Shown here one piece after another: positions 30,051-40,167 of a DNA stretch of 64,000 nucleotides (within the stretch, counting starts at the first letter, position 1; each line of letters starts with the position of its first letter). This DNA is from Sorghum bicolor (taxonomy: Eukaryota > Streptophyta > Magnoliopsida > Poales > Poaceae), in assembly GCF_000003195.3 (NCBI RefSeq), contig NC_012878.2, positions 21,528,771 through 21,592,770 on the forward strand. Reading direction: 5' to 3'. The translations under genes and the position numbers were made by a program. The notes under the pieces were generated by a model. That model was not told the DNA's origin, did not search any database, and saw only the letters and a program-made list of their open reading frames with translations.

Positions 30051-30100
30051 GTCAGCGTTGGAAGGGAAACCACTTCGCTGACATAAATTGATGGTTTCCC
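30051..30100 (+). other. H-type pseudoknot 16 nt downstream of the gag stop (element E)
   Basis: Stem 1 GTCAGCG (30051-30057) with CGCTGAC (30076-30082); stem 2 GGGAAACCA (30064-30072) with TGGTTTCCC (30092-30100). Loops are 6, 3 and 9 nt. The topology and loop lengths fit a classical H-type pseudoknot. Stem 1 covaries with the G copy at 39851-39900. Confidence 0.75.
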
Positions 30101-30353
30101 AAGGACAAGCTTGGTATCCTAAAATAAGCACTGATCAGATCGTAACATGAGTTTTTAATTATTTGCAACATTACCTTGTGTATTGAGCATATAAGGATAA
30201 TTGTAAAAATATTCCTTCGGGTATTCTTGTCACTAACCTTTCTAGGGTTGGAACAAGAAGATCAGATGAATGACAAGCAAGTACAAGGTATGTCCAACCA
30301 ATCATCATGCAACACTGAATTAAATTCATCCAAACTTGAATTCTGCAAAATTC

Positions 30354-30368
30354 AAGCTTGGGGGAGTA
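30354..30368 (+). other. Internal polypurine box 1 (element E)
   Basis: AAGCTTGGGGGAGTA, about 320 nt after the gag stop; in G at 40155. Confidence 0.65.
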
Positions 30369-32008
30369 CTTTACATAAAAACATCCTTTGCCATGTTGTT
30401 ATATTTGTTGTCCCTACCTTTAAGACATGCTCAATTTGTTAAATACTAATCACACTACTTCATCTCCACTTGAGTAGATCTCTATAAATGCTGTCATGTT
30501 ACCTTTGTCTATTTACTAGAAAGTATTAGTTTGGAAGTACTGCACATACTTCTATTGGCTTTTAAATTAAGCATGGTGCTTAGGTTAAACAGCCTTCCTT
30601 AATCTGATTAGACATGGAGTCTAGTTCGGTTATTGAACTAAAAACTGCTTGTGTAGACATTGGTATATTTTTGTCGGACTAACCCCTGCAGAAAAACTTT
30701 CAATATCGATTTGGGAAGTCCTGAGATAAACTCACATCAGAGACGAAGAGAGTGACACATGAAGTTTAACAATTTGCACAAGAAGGACATAGCTCATTCA
30801 TCATAGAGAGATGATCCATGGAGGGTGCCACAAACACGATGCACAACCGCTAAGAAAGGACAGCTTCCACAAGATGATACTGTACCATCACTCTTCGAGC
30901 AAGGTAACATCTTAAGGTACTTGACTATCACTTTTATAAGCTTCTCCTTGCTTCTAGCATTCATATAAATAAATGAGATAAACATGTATGATTTACAGCT
31001 CTAGATTAACAAACCCAACTGATTCAACATGTTTAGTCCTTTAATCCTTGTTCTTAGTACTACCTCCATGATCCCACACTCCTAATCATATGAGCTAAAA
31101 TGTTATACATTCAATCATTGAGAGATATAAAGAAAAAGACATATACATAAATAGATTATCTTTCCATAAGGTTGAGCGATCTGATCTGACAAATGTTATA
31201 AGTGCTACACTCTTGAACTTATCATCCATCAACTTGTCTTGCTCACTATGCTTAGGTTAGAGAAGAACAAATACACTTTTGGTTCCGTTGGTGTTTTCCA
31301 CCAACAGGGCCCCATGCACTTGATCTCTGCCTTGTCTCTATGAGCAGGTACACTACGAGCACAAACACACTGAGCAAGATACTGCTAACACCGCACTTCG
31401 AACTGCTGGGCAAACGAAGAACATGGGTGACACCGTATTAAAAGGTGCAGACGTCAAGATCCACACCTGAATCAAATGACGCACCTGAAGAATGAACACG
31501 GTGAGAAGTCTTGTTCAGAAGACTTAAAACATTGAACCCTCGCCGAAAGGTAAAATCGGTAGTTATCCATATTTATCCTTTCTGCATTCCCTTTAATTAT
31601 TTACTTTCCTTAAATAGATTATTAGTTAATCATGCTATGTTGAAAAGAAAATAAAAATGTTAAAAAATACTAAGCCCCATGTGAGTATACGAATGGCATA
31701 AAACCCATAAGTACCTTCACTGTGGTGGCATAAAAATAAAATAAATATTTCTTTTCTACTTTATAAAAATAAAAATATAAAAATAGGGAGTAATATTTAT
31801 TAAGGAGTCTCAAGATGATAAAGGCTAGATATTTATGCTAACACTTAATCAGTTCCACAAGCTTTGTTGTCTATTTGAGCTCCACAGAATTTAAGAATCA
31901 AGAAGACTAGCAGACGGAGGACATTCTAATCGCTGTCAGAATGCTGCTGACTTTCAAATACACCTCTGCCACCTGCTAGCTACATCAAGAGAAATTACGT
32001 CAAAATTC

Positions 32009-32020
32009 AGCTTGGGGGAG
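32009..32020 (+). other. Internal polypurine box 2 (element E)
   Basis: AGCTTGGGGGAG, midway between box 1 and the terminal tract; in G at 41811 and in A at 1653-1666. Confidence 0.65.
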
Positions 32021-32883
32021 AGCACCCCCATTTATCCCGATAAGTATTTCTATCTATCTATCTTTATACTTATATTATTTTAGAATATTAAAATACATAA
32101 ACTATGAAAAACCAAATAAAGATTTCGTGCTTATATATCTTTTACTTAGTGTGTTTAATAAATAAATAAAGTGGCTATCTGTATCTAAATAAAATTTAAG
32201 CATGGATATGATGAATAGTTGCTCTGCCTAATTTACATATTTTAAGTTCTCTCTCAAGTTTAGATATAACTGTGATAATTTAAAGCTTGCTCTAGACCTA
32301 AATTTGTAGGATGAAAACTTGATCTGAAATCTAAGTTGTTAACGGATATGATATGAGAAGGTGGAGCTGCTGTTTATCTATTCCTAGAGATGCTAGAATT
32401 CTAGAGAATTTTATCTTTGAAAAATCTTTAAAATGTTGCATGATGAGTTCCTGTATGATGAAAGTTTAAATTCCTACCACAGTCATATATACATGCTTGC
32501 TAGACTTTGAGCCACACATTTATTATTTATTGCTTATGAGCATTGAGTGTGGTCAAGCTGTGTAGACCCTTAGGAGCTTGTCATGTGGTTAAATCAAGAT
32601 TCACTAGCACGTTCACTCATATATATGCTACTTCTACTCCGGAAGTACCATCCACATATATCCATCCATTTCCATCTCCAGTTTCACCCAAAATTATTCT
32701 ACTCCTAATCCGGGAGAGAATAGCCAAAAACATTTTCCTATCCCTGTTATTCCCTGTGAAATAAATGCTCCAGTTATTTTGGTTACTACCACTTGCTACA
32801 TTATTTCAGGAGATGAGTGCTCTGAAAAAAAAAGAAAAAGAATAAAAAAAAAAGAAAAAATAAATAAACGAGGAAATAAAAAG

Positions 32884-32981
32884 GGGCAAGTGCCCGGAAC
32901 CTCGAAAGAAAAGAAAAAGAGTGAGACGAGAGGTAAAAATGGACAAGTGTCCGACAGTAGAATTAGGGGTACAGGATACCC
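32884..32981 (+). other. Three-hairpin array (element E)
   Basis: GGGCA-AG-TGCCC (32884-32895), GGACA-AG-TGTCC (32941-32952), GGGTA-CAGGA-TACCC (32967-32981). Confidence 0.68.
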
Positions 32982-33667
32982 ATCTGAGAGAAAAGAAAAA
33001 GAAGAGCATCTCATTCTCCTCATAAAGTTTCAAAAAGCAAGAAAGGTATGTATCCCCTCAAAAGAGCAAAAGTAGAATTAGACTTTCACCATTGTTATCA
33101 CCATCATCACCATACACCATTCATTCGCCACACATGCACATCTTGATTTGGCTTATTGATTTGTTTCTTTGGATCCATGGTTTGACTACACAATAAATGT
33201 CTTGTAAGTATGTATACTTTATCTCCCACCTATAAGCTCCAGATATTAAAGCCTTATTAGAGTAGGGTGAGAGAGAAGACAATGTCACTATGCCTTATAC
33301 CACAAATACCACATATCTTAAGAGAAGGCATATACCATCACTGCCTTGGTAAGGATCCAGAAATACCACAAAAGAGAGATTTAGAGAGTCATACAAGGAA
33401 TCTCTAAGTTTTATTTGAAAATCTACAAAAAACTCCAGAGCTATAGCTGATCAAGAATAAGCGACATGGCACTTGACTGGACTGTTCTATCTTTTAACTA
33501 CTCAAGACAGAAGTGACGGTTACAAGTCACATGGTGAAAGGTAAAGTAAGTAAGTTTTAAGTCTTGACAGTTTACTCTAACTCAGAGATGAGATCTTATT
33601 TAAAAGCATGTGTACCGTTAAATTTTTAAGATATTGCAACAACTTCTGATCCATTGCTGAGTCTATC

Positions 33668-33687
33668 CTTGCTCAGGGACGAGCAAG
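33668..33687 (+). other. Pre-PPT hairpin (element E)
   Basis: CTTGCTC-AGGGAC-GAGCAAG, a 7-bp stem with a C-G closing pair, ending 4 nt before the polypurine tract. Confidence 0.72.
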
Positions 33688-33691
33688 AGGT

Positions 33692-33706
33692 AAGCTTGGG
33701 GGAGTT
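33692..33706 (+). other. Element E polypurine tract
   Basis: AAGCTTGGGGGAGTT abutting the 3' LTR. Confidence 0.88.
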
Positions 33707-35048
33707 TGTTGACGGTCCTTAAGTATCAAATTTAACTATCAAATAAACAAAGAAAAGGATCCAAATGAAATCAACATCGAGACTTAGGGTTTTATCTGAC
33801 AGAATTCCACGAGTTTTGGTGTTTGTCTATTTCTGCAGGGGGTTATCAGGAAATAAGGAAGAAAGGCCCACACGTCAGGATTACATAGAGATATTAACGT
33901 GCTGCGCAATTATCTTACATCTAGAAGACTCCAGAAGCCACGAGACCGAAGCGGAGGCGAAACGGGGCCAGAGACAGGGCGCCCGCCCTGTCCTACTGGG
34001 CGCCCGCCCACCTCCTGTGGCCAATCAGGCTCAATCTCGCGGATTATGCTCCACCGACCTAAAGGATCAAGAATAACCGTTCAATCAATGTCGGTTTGAT
34101 CCGACGGCCCAGGTTCACTTGAGGGGACTATAAAACCAGACCCCCTGGCCCCTGGAGGAGGCAACCCCTTGATCATTATTCATTATTCATAGACAGAGCA
34201 AAAGCTAGGGTTTAGAGATGAGAGCTCTCCTCTCTTCTCTAAACTAGAGTAGATCTAGATAGTAGCGAGATGGAGAGCGAAGGAGGATTAGAGGAGAGGC
34301 CGGCCTGTCGGTTCTTCCTCCGGTTGTACTTCGCCATGATCAAGCTCTAATCAAGCTTGCTCATGGGATGACTCTGGTAATCTAATTCTAATTCATTACG
34401 CAATTACTAATCATGTATGTTTTGGTTCACAACTCTTTTGAGTACTTCTAATCTATAGGACCCTATAGGTTAGAGTTGTAGTATAGGTGTAAGCGTGGTG
34501 CTTAGACCTAGATTACTTGTGGATATCCCCTGACTAGCTGGATCGTGTGGTAGGCCGCGTAGGTGACAGTTACGTTGGTCCCCTGTAGTCCACCTCTCGT
34601 TAGCAGGACGGGTAGGGTTTATCGGCCTATGGATAAGCATCCTTTGTGGTGTACTCTTATCACATGGTTCGTCCCAGACATAGACATACCCCTTTGAAGT
34701 AGAGAAACCATAGTTATCCTCTCTATTCTGCTACCATCGCCCATATACTAGAATTGCTCTACTCTATATTCCCATATTATCACTCACTGTTATCTTACCT
34801 TTAATATTGTTCTTATTCGATTCTACCATCTTTCCTATTCACACCTATTTACTTATCTTGGTTAAGTTAGAGCATAGATCAGTTCTCCCGTTTCCCTGTG
34901 GATACGATAAAACCTTTAACCGGGTAAAAGCTTCAACGGTATCCGTGCGCTTGCGGATTATCTGTGTGCGTATAAATACCATAGTACACTCTAGTGCCAT
35001 GCTGGGGATGACAACCTAGTATTCAAGTGGTGTTAGCAAGTGTCAACA
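33707..35048 (+). repeat. Element E 3' LTR (1342 bp)
   Basis: TGTTGACGGTCC to AAGTGTCAACA, TATA at 34129-34135. Followed by TSD CCAAC at 35049-35053. Confidence 0.93.
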
Positions 35049-35308
35049 CCAACTAAGTGTCAGGCATGCGTTCAACATGACAAGAGGACGTACAACGATC
35101 GGTCCTTAACTGCCAAAGACGGAGTTACTACAGCCTTGCAAAACTCCGCCCGGCTTAAGTCATTTTAATCAGGTTCTTTCCCACGATAGCACATATAGTC
35201 AATCGTGTTCCGACACAACCCTATTTCACGCAGGTGACAGGATATCACCTGACTTCTACCGATTAAAGCATGGCTAAGCTGCTACTCGATCCTAACTCTA
35301 CAACCAGG
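35049..35308 (-). repeat. Element C 5' LTR, part 2 (between E and F)
   Basis: 260 bp homologous to about 58852-59130 of the I LTR (shared CTAAGTGTCAGGCATGCGTTC-like run and CACCTGACTTCTACCG-like run). It begins with the right TSD of E (CCAAC) and ends with the left TSD of F (CCAGG, 35304-35308). Confidence 0.85.
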
Positions 35309-36812
35309 TGTTGACGGTCCTTAAGTACTAAATTTAACCATCAAATAAACATGGAAAAGGATCAATATGCACCAAACATCTAGAATTAGGGTTTTATCTG
35401 ACAGAATTCCACGAGCTTTGGTGTTTATCTATTTCTGCAGGGGGTTATTAGAAAATATGGAGAAAAGGCCTACATGTCTGGTTTACAACGAGATAATTTC
35501 GTGCCGTGCAATTTTCCTTAATCTAGAAGAGTCCAGAAGCCAGGGAACGAACGGGAGATCGATCGGGCCCGGGGGCAGGGCGCCCGCCCTCCCCCTTGGG
35601 CACCCGCCCTGCTCTAGTGGCCAATCAGAGTAGGTCTCCTAGATCGTGCTCCACCGCCTTTAATCTTCAAGAATAACCGTGCGATCAATGTCGGTTTGAT
35701 CCGACGGCCCAAATTCATCTGAGGGGGCTATATAAGCAAGGCCTCTCCACCCCAGGGGGGAGGAGAAATCATTATCAGAGGAAGCCATCAAAGTTAGGGT
35801 TTTAGAACTTCTCTCCCACAGAGAATTAGAATTAGCTACTCCTAGTTCCTTCATGTTCTATAGGATTGATTAGATAGAATTAGAGAAGTAGAGCCTAGCG
35901 CTCTGGATTCGGATCTTCATCAATAAAGATTGGTATTATTTCATATCTTTCTCTACTACTTTATTCTAATTGCATTATGTCTCTATTTATTATGTTCTTA
36001 GTTTGCTCTAGTTCTATATTTCTTATAGTTATGATTGATAATGAGTTTATGGATAAGTTTGCAAAGCGCTTAGCTCTTGACGCGCGGGAGTTAAGTGGTA
36101 GATCACATGTGGGCATGGTGCTTAGATGTTATTTACCTGCAAATGTATCCTATTGGCCAAGTCGTGTGGTAGTTTGCGATGGTGACAGCTTCGTTGATTC
36201 TTATATAGTCCACCCTCTGTTGATAGGACAGGCAGAATTTGTATTGCGGAGTAAGTCTTGCTATGTTCTGATTTACTTTAGCAATGTTCCTTATACATGA
36301 ATGAAGAGTCTTTTATGCTATATATGATCTTGTAGATAACTAGAGTAGATTGTGACTTAGTAGGTAGAAGATACTTAGAATCCATTCTCTAGCTAATCCG
36401 ACGTCACCTAACATTTATATGGAGTAGTCTATTTCTAATCGCTGTGTTATTTACCCATGAGCTTATATTTCATTATCATTATTATTATGGCTTACCCCCT
36501 ACCAAAGCAAGTGACTATGTGACGAGTTCCTCATTAGTAATCATGTTCTTGCAGGTTTATCTCTAGTCTATGCCTTGATAGATTTTACCCCCCTATTTTC
36601 ACTTTCGCCGTTCTCTTAAGCAAAAATTATAAATAACGATACCCGGAATACTTTCCTAGTGAAATGCTACAATGAGGTATTTTATCTGTGTGCTTGCGGA
36701 TAGAATAGATTATTTTCTAGAGAGCCTTCATATTCATAAATACCTTTGTACACTCTGGCACTATGCTGAGGATGATAACCTAGTATCCAAGTGGTGTTTG
36801 TAAGTGTCAACA
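35309..36812 (+). repeat. Element F 5' LTR (1504 bp)
   Basis: TGTTGACGGTCC to AAGTGTCAACA. GC-rich repeats about 35576-35611, TATATAAG at 35729-35736. The U5 motif reads GCATGGTGCTTAGA (C-to-T variant). A 64-codon minus frame in U3 is compositional. Confidence 0.92.
35729..35736 (+). promoter_or_regulatory. TATA box, element F 5' LTR
   Basis: GGGCTATATAAGCAAGG, a variant of the family core. The 3' LTR copy is at 51306-51313. Confidence 0.68.
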
Positions 36813-36820
36813 AGCATTTC

Positions 36821-36838
36821 TGGCGCCGTTGCCGGGGA
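36821..36838 (+). other. Element F primer-binding site (tRNA-Asp, perfect)
   Basis: TGGCGCCGTTGCCGGGGA, 8 nt after the LTR. Confidence 0.92.
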
Positions 36839-36965
36839 ACGGTAAGGAAAGTCAGGAAGTTAGTCAAGGTTATTCACATAAAATATTAGATTAGACTATG
36901 GAGAAATAAATGCATAAACACCTACTAAATGAGAAATCATAACAAGGCACCTCTGCTTTGGCAGG
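36839..36965 (+). other. Element F leader, left part
   Basis: Short AT-rich leader cut by G. The left TSD of G (GCAGG) is 36961-36965; the leader resumes after 44859. Confidence 0.8.
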
Positions 36966-38306
36966 TGTTGACGGTCCTTAAGTATCAAATTTAATTATCA
37001 AATAAATAAAGAAAAGGATCCGAATGAAATCAACATCCAGACTTAGGGATTTATCTGACAGAATTCCACGAGTTTTGGTGTTTGTCTATTTCTGCAGGGG
37101 GTTATCAGGAAATAAGGAAGAAAGGCCCACACGTCGGGATTACGTAAAGATATTAACGTGCCGCGCAATTATCTTACATGTAGAAGACTCTAGAAGCCAC
37201 GAGACCGAAGCAGAGGCGAATCGGGGCCAGAGACAGGGCGCCCGCCCTGTCCTACTGGGCGCCCGCCCACCTCCTGTGGCCAATCACGCTCAATCTCGCG
37301 GATTATGCTCCACCGACCTAAAGGATCAAGAATAACCGTTCAATCAATGTCGGTTTGATCCGACGGCCCAGGTTCACTTGAGGGGACTATAAAACCAGAC
37401 CCCCTGGCCCCTGGAGGAGACACCCCTTGATCATTATTCATTATTCATAGACAGAGCAAAAGCTAGGGTTTAGAGATGAGAGCTCTCCTCTCTTCTCTAA
37501 ACTAGAGTAGATCTAGATAGTAGCGAGATGGAGAGCGAAGGAGGATTAGAGGAGAGGCCGGCCTGTCGGTTCTTCCTCCGGTTGTACTTCGCCATGATCA
37601 AGCTCTAATCAAGCTTGCTCATGGGATGACTCTAGTAATCTACTTCTAATTCATTATGCAATTACTAATCATGTATGTTCTGGTTCACAACTCTTTTGAG
37701 TACTTCTAATCTATAGGACCCTATAGGTTAGAGTTGTAGTATAGGTGTAGGCGTGGTGCTTAGACCTAGATTACTTGTGGATATCCCCTGACTAGCTGGA
37801 TCGTGTGGTAGGCCGCGTAGGTGACAGTTACGTTGGTCCCCTGTAGTCCACCTCTCGTTAGTAGGACGGGTAGGGTTTATCGGCCTAAGGATAAGCATCC
37901 TTTGTGGTGTACTCTTATCACGTGGTTCGTCCCAGACATAGACATACCCCTTTGAAGTAGAGAAACCATAGTTATCCTCTCTATTCTGCTACCATCGCCC
38001 ATATACTAGAATTGCTCTACTCTCTATTCCCATATTATCACTCACTGTTATCTTACCTTTAATATTGTTCTTATTCGATTCTACCATCTTTCCTATTCAC
38101 ACCTATTTACTTATCTTGGTTAAGTTAGAGCGTAGATCAGTTCTCCCGTTTCCCTGTGGATACGATAAAACCTTTAACCGGGTAAAAGCTTCAACGGTAT
38201 CCGTGCGCTTGCGGATTATCTGTGTGCGTATAAATACCATAGTACACTCTAGTGCCACGCTGGGGATGACAACCTAGTATTCAAGTGGTGTTAGCAAGTG
38301 TCAACA
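36966..38306 (+). repeat. Element G 5' LTR (1341 bp)
   Basis: TGTTGACGGTCC to AAGTGTCAACA. GC-rich hairpins about 37234-37269, TATAAAA 37388-37394. Confidence 0.93.
37388..37394 (+). promoter_or_regulatory. TATA box, element G 5' LTR
   Basis: GGACTATAAAACC, same context as in E. Confidence 0.7.
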
Positions 38307-38314
38307 AGCATTTT

Positions 38315-38332
38315 TTGCGCCGTTGCCGGGGA
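38315..38332 (+). other. Element G primer-binding site (tRNA-Asp)
   Basis: TTGCGCCGTTGCCGGGGA, one mismatch at position 2. Confidence 0.87.
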
Positions 38333-38463
38333 AACGGTTGCTGAGTTGACTACGAACTAGTTTAATCATTTTATAATAAATAAATAAATAATATTTTCCT
38401 TTTATCCTTTGCCTCATCTCTGCTATTCTTTCTTCTTATCTAATCCTTGATCTCTGGTCTATT

Positions 38464-39834
38464 ATGAATTCAAACATGTCTATCTATGAATTTCATAGAC
38501 CTATGGGCACACATCTCGAACCACCAAAATCTTCAAAGCCTATCATAGCATCTAGTTTTGAGATAGACCCCGAATACATAGAATTTATTCAAAAACAACC
38601 TTTCTCAGGAGAAGGTGAGGAAAACCCATACACACACCTAAGAGAGTTTTTTCGAGTCTGTGACCTCCTTCGCATAGAAGGCATGTCCGATGAGACCCTT
38701 AAATGGAAGCTCTTTCCGTTCTCTTTAATGGGAAAGGCTAGACATTGGTATAAACTCAAAGTAGGGAGTGTTCATGGAGATTGGAAGGAGTTATGTAGTA
38801 GTTTTCTTTCTAGATATTTTCCAATCTCCAAAGTGGTGGAACTTCGGCGTGAGATTCTTTCTTTTAGACAACTGGAAGAAGAATCTCTTGGCAAATTATG
38901 GGACCGCTTTATTAACCTTACTCTCACTGGCCCAAAACTTTCTATTCCAGAAGAAGTTCTTCTAATTCACTTTTTTGAGGGCCTTAGTAGGAAAAATAAG
39001 CAAACCCTTCATGCGGCCTCTGGAGGATCTTTCCACCACCTATCTGCTAGTGAAGCTTGGAATTTGATTGATTTAATGAGCGGAAAGTCTCCTAGCTTTT
39101 ATATCCCTAAGAAAGAGAAAGAACCCGTTCCTAGACAAGAAGAAGAAGTTTCGATAGCCAGATCACAACCACTTCAATCCCAAACTTTAGCTATCGATCC
39201 TAAACCATCAATAACCCAAAATTCTCCAAGGGAGGAAGGAATTCCGACCTTAAATCTTTTAGATGCTGATGGTTTAGACTTCTGGTTCTATAAGAGACCT
39301 TCAAGCAGGGATAATTCAAATCATTGCAATAATGTTTCTCTTAGAGAATGTCCTGGTTCCTATCATGAAGAAGTCGAGGATGACATATCAAGTGAAGGAG
39401 AGCTAAGCCATATAGAAAATTCTAACACCTCCCCTATTTTGATTACAAGTTCTAAATGGCTAGAATGTGTAGAATGGCTGGATAAGGAAGAAGCCTTAAT
39501 GGGTTCTGACTTTGGCTCAATTTCAAATGGTGAGTTCTTGACTCCCTTTGAAGATGAGATTCATCCAACTACAGAAGAGGACATAGGTGAGACCAATCCA
39601 GGAGAAACTCCGAACATTCAGATTAGAGACGAAGATAACATTAATGAGCATGAAATTTATTTCATAGCCACTTCGTTTACTCCATGCTCATATGCAACAT
39701 CTTCCCAATCTATTGGTCTCTCCGACATCACCACACTTGAGATCTCCAACCCCCTCTTTCTTTCTATTTATAAAAACTTTAAAAGGGCGGTTGTCGATGC
39801 ATATGTCTATAATAAATATTGCAGATCTCGTTGA
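38464..39834 (+). CDS. Element G Gag-like protein
   Basis: Intact 456-residue frame, ATG 38464 to TGA 39834. The N-terminal half is a capsid-type retrotransposon Gag (ENPYTHLREFFRVCDLLRIEG, LKWKLFPFSLMGKARHWY, FLSRYFPISKVVELRREI, LLIHFFEGLSRKNKQTLHAA). The C-terminal half is acidic and Ser/Glu-rich, with no zinc knuckle and no protease, ending DAYVYNKYCRSR. It is closest to the Gag of E and then of B, not to that of A or D. Full-length Athila Gags run on into protease, so this product looks truncated but is kept open. A pseudoknot begins 16 nt after the stop. It probably assembles with or mimics the Gag of an autonomous relative. Confidence 0.88.
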   Translation: MNSNMSIYEFHRPMGTHLEPPKSSKPIIASSFEIDPEYIEFIQKQPFSGEGEENPYTHLREFFRVCDLLRIEGMSDETLKWKLFPFSLMGKARHWYKLKVGSVHGDWKELCSSFLSRYFPISKVVELRREILSFRQLEEESLGKLWDRFINLTLTGPKLSIPEEVLLIHFFEGLSRKNKQTLHAASGGSFHHLSASEAWNLIDLMSGKSPSFYIPKKEKEPVPRQEEEVSIARSQPLQSQTLAIDPKPSITQNSPREEGIPTLNLLDADGLDFWFYKRPSSRDNSNHCNNVSLRECPGSYHEEVEDDISSEGELSHIENSNTSPILITSSKWLECVEWLDKEEALMGSDFGSISNGEFLTPFEDEIHPTTEEDIGETNPGETPNIQIRDEDNINEHEIYFIATSFTPCSYATSSQSIGLSDITTLEISNPLFLSIYKNFKRAVVDAYVYNKYCRSR

Positions 39835-39850
39835 GTTGATCTAGATATAG

Positions 39851-39900
39851 GTTGGCGTCGGAGGGGAAACCACTTCGCCAACATAAACTGATGGTTTCCC
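39851..39900 (+). other. H-type pseudoknot downstream of the gag stop (element G)
   Basis: Stem 1 GTTGGCG (39851-39857) with CGCCAAC (39876-39882); stem 2 GGGAAACCA (39864-39872) with TGGTTTCCC (39892-39900). Loops 6, 3 and 9 nt, identical geometry to E. Two pairs of stem 1 are changed on both sides relative to E. Confidence 0.77.
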
Positions 39901-40154
39901 AAGGACAAGCTTAGTGTCTTAAAATAAGCATTGATCAGATCGTAACATGAGCCTTTAATTATTTGCAACATTACCTTGTGTATTGAGCATATAAGGATAA
40001 TTGTAAAAAAATAATGTTCCTTCGGGTATTCTTGTCACTAATCTTTCTAAGATTGGAGCAAGAAGATCGGATGAATGACAAGCACATGGTATGTCCAACC
40101 AATCATAATACAACATTGAATTAAATTCATTCAAACTTGAATTTTGCAAAATTC

Positions 40155-40167
40155 AAGCTTGGGGGAG
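40155..40167 (+). other. Internal polypurine box 1 (element G)
   Basis: AAGCTTGGGGGAG, counterpart of 30354. Confidence 0.65.

Larger units (their letters stand above)
30101..33667 (+). other. Element E conserved non-coding 3' region
   Basis: About 3.5 kb with no ORF above background. It holds polypurine boxes at 30354-30368 and 32009-32020, a donor-like AAG|GTAAAA at 31550, the CACTGTGGTGGCATAAAAATA block near 31720, purine-rich low complexity around 32820-32880 and the three-hairpin array. It is co-linear with G (39901-43474); the distal 2 kb is co-linear with A. Confidence 0.7.
27147..35048 (+). mobile_element. Element E: non-autonomous Athila-type element (gag only)
   Basis: 7902 bp with both LTRs (1340 and 1342 bp), TSD CCAAC (27142-27146, 35049-35053), a tRNA-Asp primer site with one mismatch and a polypurine tract. 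It encodes only a Gag, broken by a frameshift. About 3.7 kb of conserved non-coding sequence follows. It belongs to the same family as G; by eye its LTR pair shows more differences than those of D and G, so it is older. Confidence 0.94.
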
